Of a stretch of DNA of 64,000 nt, positions 54,638-63,198 are shown in pieces. A program made the position numbers and the translations under genes. Source of the stretch: Vagococcus penaei (lineage in GTDB: Bacteria > Bacillota > Bacilli > Lactobacillales > Vagococcaceae); contig NZ_CP019609.1 in assembly GCF_001998885.1 (NCBI RefSeq), positions 1,786,001 through 1,850,000 of the forward strand. Reading direction: 5' to 3'. The notes below the pieces were generated by a model. The model was not told the origin of the DNA and ran no database searches. It saw only the letters and a program-made list of their open reading frames with translations. Every line of letters begins with the position of its first letter. Position 1 is the stretch's first letter.

Positions 54638-55399
54638 ATGGCAAAAAAAATATTTGCGACACTTGTTGTTTTAATTTTCTGTGTGACGCTGATTTTTTAT
54701 CATCCTGGAAATCAAAAAGCCCAAGCCTTGAAAGAATCCAAAGAACAATCTGAGGAAACAGTCGAGTCGCATGAAAAAATTGCCACTAATGAATCTAAAA
54801 AGGTAGAATTACCGGGAAAACGTGACGATTGGAATTTAGTGTTGGTAAATAATACACACGAAATAAAAAAAGAACCTACGGATTTAGTGACAGTTGATGG
54901 CGGGAAACAAATTGATCGCCGCATTGAAGAGCCATTCAAGGCTTTAATGACAGGTGCAAAAGATGCCAATATCCAATTAACCGTGATATCTGGTTATCGG
55001 TCAGTTGCTGAACAAACAGCTGTTGTCAACGAAAGTATTAATAGTTACATAAATCAGGGGATTAGCGAAGAGGAAGCAAAGAAAAAAACGTATGAATATA
55101 TGACGATACCAGGACATAGTGAGCATCATACAGGATTAGCTGTAGATGTATTAGAATCAGGATGGAATGCTTCAGGAAAAGGACTTGAAGAAAACTTTTC
55201 TGATACTGACGCAGGAAAATGGTTAGATGAACATGTGGCTGATTATGGTTTTGTGATTCGTTATACAAAAGGTAAGGAAAAAATTACAGAAATAAACTAT
55301 GAACCATGGCATCTTAGATATGTTGGAAAAGAAAACGCTAAGTATATGACAGAGAATCACTTAGTATTAGAAGAGTACGTTAATCAGCTGAAAGAGTAG
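54638..55399 (+). CDS. D-alanyl-D-alanine carboxypeptidase, M15 (VanY-like)
   Basis: A 253-residue membrane-anchored peptidase. After an N-terminal helix (FATLVVLIFCVTLIFY) and a charged linker comes the M15B domain with SGYRSVAEQ, the zinc motif GHSEHHTGLAVDV (His and Asp ligands) and EPWHLRYVG with the last His. It trims the terminal D-Ala from peptidoglycan stem peptides outside the cell. Chromosomal copies like this one are usually part of normal wall metabolism; there is no van regulator or ligase beside it, so it is not evidence for glycopeptide resistance. Confidence 0.88.
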   Translation: MAKKIFATLVVLIFCVTLIFYHPGNQKAQALKESKEQSEETVESHEKIATNESKKVELPGKRDDWNLVLVNNTHEIKKEPTDLVTVDGGKQIDRRIEEPFKALMTGAKDANIQLTVISGYRSVAEQTAVVNESINSYINQGISEEEAKKKTYEYMTIPGHSEHHTGLAVDVLESGWNASGKGLEENFSDTDAGKWLDEHVADYGFVIRYTKGKEKITEINYEPWHLRYVGKENAKYMTENHLVLEEYVNQLKE

Positions 55400-55407
55400 G
55401 TATGTGA

Positions 55408-56028
55408 ATGGTTAAAAAGAAGTACAAATCAAGGCAAAAAAATAAAATGCCCATGATATTAATAGCTATCATTTCGTTTGTTGGTTTCTTTGTTTTTTTT
55501 GTTGCGATTAGAGGACTTTCTGATAATACCCCTATCACTGATAATCCAGAACAACAGAATCAACGACAAAATAAAGAGTTTGTTCAGGAGTTATTACCTG
55601 TCGCTAAACAAATTCAAGAACAATATGGCTTATTACCAAGCATTAGTATTGGGCAAGCAATTTTGGAATCTGATTGGGGCACAAGTGAGTTAAGTGCTAA
55701 ATATAATAATTTATTTGGAATTAAGTCATTTAGTCCAGAAGATGATTTTGTGAAGCTAAAAACTAAAGAGTTTAAAGATGGTAAGTGGATTGAAGTGTCA
55801 GCAAATTTTAAAGTTTATAAAAATTGGGAAGAATGTATGTTAGATCATGCGGCACTGTTTGCACATGGTGTTGATTGGGACCCATATCTTTACAATGGAG
55901 TCTTATTAGCTGATAATTATCAAACAGCTGCTTCTGCTTTACAAGTAGCCGGATATGCTACCGACCCAACTTATGCTAAAAAAATTGTCGATGTGATTGA
56001 AAGTCACAAGCTTTATCAGTATGATTAG
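55408..56028 (+). CDS. glucosaminidase, GH73 (LytG-type)
   Basis: A 206-residue peptidoglycan hydrolase with an N-terminal membrane anchor (MPMILIAIISFVGFFVFFV). Catalytic-domain motifs are QAILESDWGTSELS with the acid Glu, AKYNNLFGIK, FKVYKNWEECMLDH and YATDPTYAKKIVDVI, all typical of family 73 endo-beta-N-acetylglucosaminidases. It has no wall-binding repeats. It lies 8 bp after the carboxypeptidase gene; the two act on the wall and are likely one operon. Confidence 0.88.
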   Translation: MVKKKYKSRQKNKMPMILIAIISFVGFFVFFVAIRGLSDNTPITDNPEQQNQRQNKEFVQELLPVAKQIQEQYGLLPSISIGQAILESDWGTSELSAKYNNLFGIKSFSPEDDFVKLKTKEFKDGKWIEVSANFKVYKNWEECMLDHAALFAHGVDWDPYLYNGVLLADNYQTAASALQVAGYATDPTYAKKIVDVIESHKLYQYD

Positions 56029-56088
56029 TTTTGTTGAAAAAGGATAGACGTTTAGGGTGCGTCTCTCTTTAAATTTAGGAGGTTAAAA

Positions 56089-56781
56089 ATGAAAAATGGA
56101 AAAGTCGTACCAGAGATTGTCACTGATTTGAAAAAAGATTTTTTGAAAGTACCATCAATTATTAGAGAATGTTCTGGTATTCGAATTTTTGGTAAACGGA
56201 TTAAATCAATCTGTTATTCTACTGATATTGCAATTATTAAAAATATCGATGCAGATGCGATTATTGCGGTTTACCCGTTCACACCACATCCGGCAATTAC
56301 AAAAAGTATTGTTGAAGTTGCTGATGTTCCTGTTTTTTCTGGAGTAGGTGGAGGACTGACTCAGGGTCATCGTTGTGTTAGTATGAGTATGTTTGCTGAG
56401 GCGAACGGGTCACTAGGTGTGGTTGTTAATGCCCCGACAACGAAAGAGACAATTTTTGATATTTCACAAGTTGTTGATATTCCTATTATTGGAACGGTAA
56501 CTTCTGAATTTACCGATATTGAAGAAAAGATTCAAGCTGGAGTTAAGATTTTAAATGTGAGTGGTGGCCGTGACACTGCTCGAATTGTACGTTTGATTCG
56601 AGAACAGTATCCGACATTTCCAATAATGGCCACTGGTGGGCCAACAGATGAATCAATTATTGAGACGATTCACGCTGGAGCTAATGCAATTACTTACACA
56701 CCACCAACAAATGGAGAGCTATTCAGTAAAAAAATGGTGGCTTACCGAGTCAAAGAGGAAAAAGAATCAGAAGAAGAATAA
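56089..56781 (+). CDS. TIM-barrel protein of unknown function
   Basis: A 230-residue cytoplasmic protein. Sequence features suggest a (beta/alpha)8 barrel: strands ADAIIAVYPF, VPVFSGVGGG, LGVVVNAPT, IIGTVTS, ILNVSGGRD and FPIMATGGPTDES, the last resembling the phosphate-binding loop of barrel enzymes. Similar genes are annotated as hydrolases in enterococci, but I know of no demonstrated reaction. The ATG at 56089 follows AGGAGG. A terminator follows. Confidence 0.65.
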   Translation: MKNGKVVPEIVTDLKKDFLKVPSIIRECSGIRIFGKRIKSICYSTDIAIIKNIDADAIIAVYPFTPHPAITKSIVEVADVPVFSGVGGGLTQGHRCVSMSMFAEANGSLGVVVNAPTTKETIFDISQVVDIPIIGTVTSEFTDIEEKIQAGVKILNVSGGRDTARIVRLIREQYPTFPIMATGGPTDESIIETIHAGANAITYTPPTNGELFSKKMVAYRVKEEKESEEE

Positions 56782-56802
56782 AATCAATATGATTAAGAAG
56801 TG

Positions 56803-56836
56803 AAGGGACTCTGCTCATGTGGCTTAGTCCTTTTTT
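56803..56836 (+). terminator. terminator after the TIM-barrel gene
   Basis: AAGGGACT pairs with AGTCCTTT (one bulged G) followed by a T run. Confidence 0.75.
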
Positions 56837-56865
56837 ACTAATTTAAAGATGAGGGATAGTTTAAA

Positions 56866-57651
56866 ATGAAAAAAGGCTTGATTATTGCTGGTTCTGATAC
56901 GTTGAGCGGGGGTGGACTACAAACTGATATTCGGACCTTTAGTGCACATAATTTATCTGTCAGTAATGTTTTGACGTGTATTGTCACACTAGACTCAGAG
57001 ACTAACGCTATTGATATTTGTGATTTACCTGTAGGGCTTGTGGAACAACAATTGCAAATGATTGCTTTCTCATCTATAAGTGTGATTAAAATTGGCATGT
57101 TGGCAAATTTAGCAGTTGCGAAACAAATTGAATTATTTTTGAAACGCATGACAACAACACCGATTATTTTGGATCCAGTTCTGGCCCTTAAAGAATCTGG
57201 ATTTGGATTGTCTGAAAAAATCGTCTCATTTTTTAGTGAACGATTGTTGCCACTAGCTGATATCACCACTCCAAATCTAAGGGAAGCTGAATTATTAGCC
57301 AATATGACTATTACGACATTAGCTGATATGGAGCAAGCAGCCAAAGTAATCCATCAGTTTGGAGTGAAAAATGTTGTCATTAAAGGTGGCACACGTTTAG
57401 TTGGTATTGAGGCAATTGATTTATTGTATGATGGTCACAACTATACCTATTTTAAAGCTCCTAAATTGCAAACAACAAATAATAATGGAGCGGGCTGTAC
57501 ATTTGCTTCTGCTATTGCAGCAAACGTCGCTAATGGACTATCAGTCACTGAATCAGTTACTGATGCAAAAAAATTTGTGTATCAAGCAATTAAGCACGGC
57601 TTTCCTTTTTTAGATGACTTAGGCAATGTTTGGGCACCGAATAAAATGTGA
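56866..57651 (+). CDS. pdxK: PdxK/ThiD-type pyridoxine/hydroxymethylpyrimidine kinase
   Basis: A 261-residue ribokinase-fold kinase. It begins KKGLIIAGSDTLSGGGLQTD, has TPNLREAELL and VVIKGGTRL, and ends in the anion-hole motif NNNGAGCTFASAIAA (with N in place of the usual T-G-x-G-D/C context). Relatives phosphorylate pyridoxal/pyridoxine and sometimes HMP in vitamin B6 and thiamine salvage. No thiamine genes are nearby, so vitamin B6 salvage is more likely. The ATG at 56866 follows GAGGGATAG. Confidence 0.82.
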   Translation: MKKGLIIAGSDTLSGGGLQTDIRTFSAHNLSVSNVLTCIVTLDSETNAIDICDLPVGLVEQQLQMIAFSSISVIKIGMLANLAVAKQIELFLKRMTTTPIILDPVLALKESGFGLSEKIVSFFSERLLPLADITTPNLREAELLANMTITTLADMEQAAKVIHQFGVKNVVIKGGTRLVGIEAIDLLYDGHNYTYFKAPKLQTTNNNGAGCTFASAIAANVANGLSVTESVTDAKKFVYQAIKHGFPFLDDLGNVWAPNKM

Positions 57652-57746
57652 TAAATATAAATCATTCATTTATTTTATTGAGATTATCATGTAAACTAGA
57701 AAGTAAGAAGAAAAAGAGTAACTTTTGACTAGAAAGAGGAGAAAAA

Positions 57747-58130
57747 ATGGAATTAATAAGACAACAAGAATTTGTTCAAGCATTTGGCTATGAGGCGTTA
57801 CCGAAAGAACACAGTGAGGAAACAGCAATTAATGTTAGTTTAAACCCGTTTGAAATTACTGAGGAGATGGATATTGATCCAGAAAGTAATTCAATTTTAG
57901 GTCTACGTGTAGAATTTAAAATTGTACTAGAGAAAGCAATTGTTTCTGGAGATGTTGCGCAATTTGTCCAATTAGTTGGTCGTAAAGTAGATAAGATTGA
58001 AGATTTTTCAGCAGAAGAAGTAGATGAACTAGTTCATCCATTATTTAATTTAATTGAACGCATGACTTATGAAATTACTGAAATAGCATTGGACCAACCA
58101 GGTATCCAGTTAAACTTTTCTCAAGGCTAA
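57747..58130 (+). CDS. DUF1149 family protein
   Basis: A 127-residue cytoplasmic protein, beginning MELIRQQEFVQAFGYEALP and ending LDQPGIQLNF. Acidic, with alternating beta-like stretches, matching the DUF1149 family of Lactobacillales, which resembles SecB in fold. No specific role is established. The ATG has AGAGGAGAAAA upstream, and its own terminator follows. Confidence 0.82.
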   Translation: MELIRQQEFVQAFGYEALPKEHSEETAINVSLNPFEITEEMDIDPESNSILGLRVEFKIVLEKAIVSGDVAQFVQLVGRKVDKIEDFSAEEVDELVHPLFNLIERMTYEITEIALDQPGIQLNFSQG

Positions 58131-58147
58131 TAGAATATAGGTGTAGT

Positions 58148-58178
58148 AAGTGTTGTGTTCAAACACAGCACTTTTTAT
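58148..58178 (+). terminator. DUF1149 terminator
   Basis: AAGTGTTGTGTT pairs with AACACAGCACTT around a 2-nt loop, with one G-T pair, followed by TTTTTAT. Confidence 0.82.
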
Positions 58179-58220
58179 TTGGTAGACAGTAGATTGGAAA
58201 AGGTAGATAGGAGGTATGAG

Positions 58221-60416
58221 ATGATAAAAAGTGATAGTCAGGTTTCTAGTTATTTATACGTTAAAAATCGAAAAAAAAGTGATTCGCAAAGTGACATCAT
58301 TTTATCGATTACTCCATCAAATGATTTAAAGTACCAAATTGAGGTCAGTTGGCTAAACACTACTGAGTTGACCCGACCTTTTGTTTTAATTATTTGTCGA
58401 GTCTTGTCAAAAGAATGGCGTCGAGTCTTTAAACGCTATCCAATATATTATTGCTTTGTTAATTATCACGAGACGGGAAGTAATACATTGTATTTTAACT
58501 TTACAAGCAAAGAACGTTTAACTGAGAAGGATAGTTTGTTTTTATGTGATAACGTTTGTCGTTTATTTGAAGAGTGTTTGAATCGTGTGATTGCAAGGCA
58601 AACAGCTGAGGTTGCTGACCATGAGCAGCAAGAGGTAGTTCCACCACAATTAGAATTATTAAGTGCTGAATTGACTAAAGTTGATCAAACATACCAACAA
58701 CTGGTTACTGAGATTAGAGAGCAGGAAGTTGTGTTAAAACAATTAGCCAGTCAACCAATTGCAGAACTGAATCCTGAAGAAATGCGGCAGCAAAGATACT
58801 TGTTGCAACAAATGTATCAACAAGTGGAGCAACAACGACAACAACTTGATTCTTTGGCAGACTTAAGGAGTGAACTAAGCAAGGAGGAGTCAAAAAATAA
58901 TAGTGAATCTTCCACCTTCTTTAGTGCTGATAAAGATTACCCAAAACAATTTAACACATCGGAATCAGTTAATCAGGATATTGAACAAAGTGAAAAAGTT
59001 AAATCATTTGATGCTTTTCAATTGTTTGATGAAGTTGATCGTGTCTTGCAACCTTTTGGACAACTGACAGGTCAAAAAACGAAGCAAGCTGATTCGTTAA
59101 GTCAAGTGGCAGAAATTAGTGAATTGCGTCGTGAACTCCAGGCTATGCAAGAAGAAGTAACTTATTATCAAAAACAAGCTGTCAAATTTGAACAGAAAAC
59201 GAATCAACTTGTCACAATGGTAGAATCATTGGAAAATAATCGGGATGAACTGAGAAAGCAAGCACAATTTGATATTGAACAAGCGGAATTAGATTTAGCT
59301 AATACTGAGAGTCAATTAATCACCGAATTAAATGAGAAAAAACGCCTGTTGGTTGAAATGAAAGGTTTACAAAAAACTATCCAGTCTTTAGAAGAAAATT
59401 TGAAATTAATAGATAGTGAATTATTACAAGAACAAGACTATGCTGATACGATGGAACATGAAAATAATCAGCTAGAAAGTCTTTTGGATCAGTTTAAGGA
59501 GCAAAATACGTTGTTGACTCAAAAAATGCAGCAACAAAATGAGCTTATTGCTACACAGAGAGAGTCAATTGAAATGCTTAAACAACGTTTGTTGACATTA
59601 CCAATTGATAACAGTCATAATGAGTTAGCAACTGATAACCAGTTGTTTAGTCGTTTGCAACAGCTCTGTGAACAAATTGAAGAACAACCTAATGTTACCC
59701 AATCAACGCTTGACTGGATACTGGGTAATATTCATCAATTAGAGCATGAATTAGAAAATGTTCTCAGTGATGAGCAAGAGTTAGGACAACAAGATGCTAT
59801 TGACTCAGATAATTCTGAAGCAACTAAGGAATTACTTGAAAAAAGCGATGAAAAAAGCGAGTTGCCGACAAGTAATGGTTCTAAAGATTGGACGGCTAAT
59901 GTTGTCAGTCACATAGATGAGGTAGAGCAAGAACAGTTTGAGGATTTATATGACCTTGATCCTTATATTGATTATGTTGCGAGTGAGGAATTGGTTAAGT
60001 CATTAAGTCAGGATCAAAAACGTATTGAGCAAGACATTAAATTATTGTTTACTTCACTTGATACCCAACCAGAAAAAATGGAAAAGATTAGTAAAACTCA
60101 GTATCATTTCCATCGTAAAAATTGTAATCAATTAATTAGTCGTTGGAATAGGGTCAAAAAAATTCGGAATATTGATAAAAATACGAAGTTTTTAGAATTT
60201 TGTCTTTATTATTTGGATTATTTCAATGAATTCAATTTACTTTTAGAATCATCTATCAAAGAACCATTTTTTGATAAGCGGCATATCTTAATAGATGCAG
60301 CAACATTCGCTGAATTAAAAGCGTATAGTTTATTATCAACTTATTTGGATAAGTATTACTTACAAGTTTCTGAATATGTTGAACAGTATTTTTTAGAAGA
60401 TGAGGAGATCGATTAA
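58221..60416 (+). CDS. large coiled-coil protein of unknown function
   Basis: A 731-residue cytoplasmic protein that I do not recognise. Residues 1-130 form a globular N-terminal domain (YLYVKNRKKSDSQ, KRYPIYYCFVNY). Residues 140-500 are Q/E/L/K-rich with long heptad-like coiled-coil segments, separated by a polar linker near 215-245. A C-terminal helical domain (about 590-731, including HFHRKNCNQLISRWN) ends in acidic residues. No membrane segment is seen. The frame is open from 58155, but that start lies inside the preceding terminator; the ATG at 58221, with ATAGGAGGTATGAG upstream, is right. It is 5 bp before tex. Confidence 0.75.
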   Translation: MIKSDSQVSSYLYVKNRKKSDSQSDIILSITPSNDLKYQIEVSWLNTTELTRPFVLIICRVLSKEWRRVFKRYPIYYCFVNYHETGSNTLYFNFTSKERLTEKDSLFLCDNVCRLFEECLNRVIARQTAEVADHEQQEVVPPQLELLSAELTKVDQTYQQLVTEIREQEVVLKQLASQPIAELNPEEMRQQRYLLQQMYQQVEQQRQQLDSLADLRSELSKEESKNNSESSTFFSADKDYPKQFNTSESVNQDIEQSEKVKSFDAFQLFDEVDRVLQPFGQLTGQKTKQADSLSQVAEISELRRELQAMQEEVTYYQKQAVKFEQKTNQLVTMVESLENNRDELRKQAQFDIEQAELDLANTESQLITELNEKKRLLVEMKGLQKTIQSLEENLKLIDSELLQEQDYADTMEHENNQLESLLDQFKEQNTLLTQKMQQQNELIATQRESIEMLKQRLLTLPIDNSHNELATDNQLFSRLQQLCEQIEEQPNVTQSTLDWILGNIHQLEHELENVLSDEQELGQQDAIDSDNSEATKELLEKSDEKSELPTSNGSKDWTANVVSHIDEVEQEQFEDLYDLDPYIDYVASEELVKSLSQDQKRIEQDIKLLFTSLDTQPEKMEKISKTQYHFHRKNCNQLISRWNRVKKIRNIDKNTKFLEFCLYYLDYFNEFNLLLESSIKEPFFDKRHILIDAATFAELKAYSLLSTYLDKYYLQVSEYVEQYFLEDEEID

Positions 60417-60421
60417 TTATT

Positions 60422-62599
60422 ATGCAACAGCCAGAAGTATTAAACTTATTAAATCAAGAATTACCAAATGTTAATATGAAACAATTAAAGACCGTATTAA
60501 ATTTACTAGAAGAAGGTAATACTGTTCCTTTTATCGCACGTTATCGAAAAGAAATGACGGGCAGCCTAGATGAAGTAGCTATTCGTGAAATTGAAGAACG
60601 TCATCAGTATATTCAGACATTATTTAAACGTAAACATGAGGTTTTACGCTTAATTGAAGAACAGGGAAAATTAACAGATTCTTTAGCTAAAAAAATCACT
60701 TCTGCAACTAAGATGCAGCAAGTAGAAGATTTGTATCGCCCGTACAAGCAGAAACGTCGGACTAAAGCAACGATTGCTAAAGAAAGTGGCTTAGAGCCTT
60801 TTGCTCAATGGTTATTGACTTTCCCAACGGCTATTAGTATTGAGAATGAAGCTGAAAAGTTCATCAATCTTGAATATAAAGTTAATACTGTATCAGATGT
60901 CTTGCAAGGAGCGCATGAAATTTTAGCTGAGATTATTGGTGATGAGCCAGAATACCGAAAATGGATTCGTCAACAAACGTGGGAAAAAGGTTTGTTTGCC
61001 ACGACAGAAAAAGATAAGTCTTTAGATGAAACTAGTGTTTATGAAATGTATTATGACTTTTCAGAGCCAATTAAAAAATTAGTTCCTCATCGAGTATTAG
61101 CTGCTAATCGTGGTGAAAAAGAGGGTATTTTAAAGGTTGAAATTTTGGTACCAAGTGAAGCTATCCATGGTTACTTGGAAAAACAATTAATTAAAGTGGC
61201 CAACAGTCCGGCAGCAACGTTCATTCGTGCAGCTTACGAAGATAGTTACAAACGGTTTATTGGCCCATCAATTGAACGTGAAATTCGCAAAGAATTGACA
61301 GAAACTGCGGATGAACAAGCTATTTCTATTTTTGGTGAAAATCTAAAAAATCTTTTGTTACAATCACCATTAAAAGGGAAAGTTGTATTAGGTTTTGACC
61401 CGGCGTATCGAACAGGTTGTAAGCTATCAATTGTGGATGAAACTGGAAAAGTATTAGCAATTAAAGTAATTTATCCACATAAACCAGCTTCCCAAGCGAA
61501 ACGTTTAGAAGCGAAGCAAGAATTTATTGATTTTGTAGAAAAATATCAAGTGGATGTTGTTGCTATTGGTAATGGAACTGCTAGTCGTGAGTCAGAGCAA
61601 TTTGTTTCAGAGCAATTAAAAGAAACTAAACGTGATGTTTTTTATGTGATTGTTAATGAGGCAGGAGCATCAGTTTATTCTGCAAGTGATGTCGCACGTC
61701 AGGAGTTTCCAGATTTACAAGTGGAGGAACGTAGTGCAGTTAGTATCGCTAGACGTTTACAAGATCCATTAGCTGAATTAGTGAAAATTGATCCAAAGGC
61801 AGTAGGTGTTGGACAGTATCAACACGATGTTTCACAAAAGCGTTTAGCCGATCAGTTAAATTTTGTCGTTGAAACAGTTGTGAACCAAGTTGGAGTTGAT
61901 GTGAATACAGCTAGTCGTGAGCTACTACAACATATTGCTGGGCTGAATAAAACGACGGCCACTAATATTGTGTTATATCGTGAAGCAAATGGCTCATTTA
62001 AGAATCGTAAAGAGTTGAAGAAAGTACCACGCTTAGGGCCGAAAGCTTATGAACAAGCAGTTGGTTTCTTACGTATCCCTAATGGCGATTTAATTCTTGA
62101 TAATACTGGAATTCATCCGGAAAGTTATCAGTTAGTCAATCAGTTGTTAGAAAGTTTATCGATTGCTCTTGAGACGATTAATTCAACTGAAGCACATCAA
62201 GCATTGGCTGAAAGTTCAATTGAGACACTAAGCCAACAGTTAGAAATTGGTAAAGAAACTTTAACTGATATTATAGCTAGTTTACTGCAACCTGGTCGTG
62301 ACATGCGTGAAGATACTGCCAAGCCGTTATTACGTCAAGATATTTTAAGTATGGAAGATTTAAAAGTTGGGATGGAACTAAGAGGAACAGTTCGGAATGT
62401 CGTTGATTTTGGTGCTTTCGTTGATATTGGTGTGAAACAGGATGGACTAGTCCATATCTCTAAGTTGAGTACTAAATTTATTAAACACCCAACGGATGCA
62501 GTGGCAGTTGGCGACATTGTCACAGTTTGGGTTGAAGATGTGAATTTAACTAAACAACGTATTTCATTAACAATGATTGAACCTGCTCAAAAGAAATAA
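60422..62599 (+). CDS. tex: RNA-binding transcription accessory protein Tex
   Basis: A 725-residue Tex protein. The N-terminal helical domain (VPFIARYRKEMTGSLDEV), the YqgF-like resolvase-fold domain (LGFDPAYRTGCKLSIVD), the helix-hairpin-helix pair (VDVNTASRELLQHIAGL, PRLGPKAYEQAVGFL) and the C-terminal S1 domain (ELRGTVRNVVDFGAFVDIG) are all present in order. Tex binds nucleic acid and affects transcription and translation-related processes; its exact job is unsettled. The ATG at 60422 is preceded by GAGGAG in the end of the previous gene, and sprT follows 14 bp later. Confidence 0.95.
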   Translation: MQQPEVLNLLNQELPNVNMKQLKTVLNLLEEGNTVPFIARYRKEMTGSLDEVAIREIEERHQYIQTLFKRKHEVLRLIEEQGKLTDSLAKKITSATKMQQVEDLYRPYKQKRRTKATIAKESGLEPFAQWLLTFPTAISIENEAEKFINLEYKVNTVSDVLQGAHEILAEIIGDEPEYRKWIRQQTWEKGLFATTEKDKSLDETSVYEMYYDFSEPIKKLVPHRVLAANRGEKEGILKVEILVPSEAIHGYLEKQLIKVANSPAATFIRAAYEDSYKRFIGPSIEREIRKELTETADEQAISIFGENLKNLLLQSPLKGKVVLGFDPAYRTGCKLSIVDETGKVLAIKVIYPHKPASQAKRLEAKQEFIDFVEKYQVDVVAIGNGTASRESEQFVSEQLKETKRDVFYVIVNEAGASVYSASDVARQEFPDLQVEERSAVSIARRLQDPLAELVKIDPKAVGVGQYQHDVSQKRLADQLNFVVETVVNQVGVDVNTASRELLQHIAGLNKTTATNIVLYREANGSFKNRKELKKVPRLGPKAYEQAVGFLRIPNGDLILDNTGIHPESYQLVNQLLESLSIALETINSTEAHQALAESSIETLSQQLEIGKETLTDIIASLLQPGRDMREDTAKPLLRQDILSMEDLKVGMELRGTVRNVVDFGAFVDIGVKQDGLVHISKLSTKFIKHPTDAVAVGDIVTVWVEDVNLTKQRISLTMIEPAQKK

Positions 62600-62613
62600 A
62601 AAGAGGTGATTAG

Positions 62614-63063
62614 ATGGCACTGTTGACAACAGAAGAATTACAAAAGCTAGTTGAAGAAACGTCACTAGAATATTTTCACCAGCCATTTAAGCACCAAGCA
62701 GTATTTAATTCACGATTAAAAACAACTGGTGGTCGGTATCATTTAACCGATCACCACTTGGATTTTAATCCAAAAGTCTATGAAAAATATGGCTTATCTG
62801 AATTGATTGGTGTGATTAAGCATGAATTATGTCATTATCACTTGCATTTAGCAGGTAAGGGGTATCAACATCGTGATACTGACTTTAGAAAACTATTAAA
62901 ACAAACGGGTAGTCCGCGATTTGTCAAATCACTAGTTAATGAATCGGAACAAAAAATTTATGTGTATTCTTGCCAAAAATGTGCTAAAATAATTAAACGT
63001 AGACGTCGCGTTAATGTAAAAAAATACGGCTGTTTATGTGGTGGTAGATTGAAACTAATATAA
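62614..63063 (+). CDS. SprT-like family protein
   Basis: A 149-residue protein with the zinc metallopeptidase motif KHELCHYHLHLAG (HExCH/HExxH-type) in the middle and a C-terminal zinc ribbon (CQKCAKII with CLCGGRLKL). It begins MALLTTEELQKLVEETS. The family is SprT/YdcK of Firmicutes. Eukaryotic relatives (Spartan) act on DNA-protein crosslinks; a role in bacteria is not proven. It is cotranscribed with tex. Confidence 0.88.
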   Translation: MALLTTEELQKLVEETSLEYFHQPFKHQAVFNSRLKTTGGRYHLTDHHLDFNPKVYEKYGLSELIGVIKHELCHYHLHLAGKGYQHRDTDFRKLLKQTGSPRFVKSLVNESEQKIYVYSCQKCAKIIKRRRRVNVKKYGCLCGGRLKLI

Positions 63064-63067
63064 TATA

Positions 63068-63150
63068 GCGGTCATGGCGGAATGGTAGACGCGCTAGCTT
63101 GAGGGGCTAGTGGGAGCAATCCCGTGGAAGTTCGAGTCTTCTTGGCCGTA
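63068..63150 (+). tRNA. tRNA-Leu (GAG)
   Basis: A class II tRNA of 83 nt. The acceptor stem GCGGTCA pairs with TGGCCGT (two G-T pairs). The anticodon arm CTAGC-TTGAGGG-GCTAG gives anticodon GAG. A variable arm (TGGGAGCAATCCCG) and the T arm GGAAGTTCGAGTCTTC are present. CCA is not encoded. It lies 4 bp after the sprT stop, so it is probably transcribed with it or from a promoter inside it. Confidence 0.94.
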
Positions 63151-63198
63151 TTCTCGATTATCAAATAGGTTGAAATCAATACGTTTGGGGGGAACGAT

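Noticed and set aside
54638-55399. Glycopeptide-resistance gene (vanY)
   Set aside because: The enzyme is a VanY-like carboxypeptidase, but no van regulator, ligase or dehydrogenase is nearby; an ordinary wall enzyme is more likely.
58155-58220. N-terminal extension of the coiled-coil protein
   Set aside because: It starts inside the terminator of the DUF1149 gene; the AGGAGG-associated ATG is at 58221.
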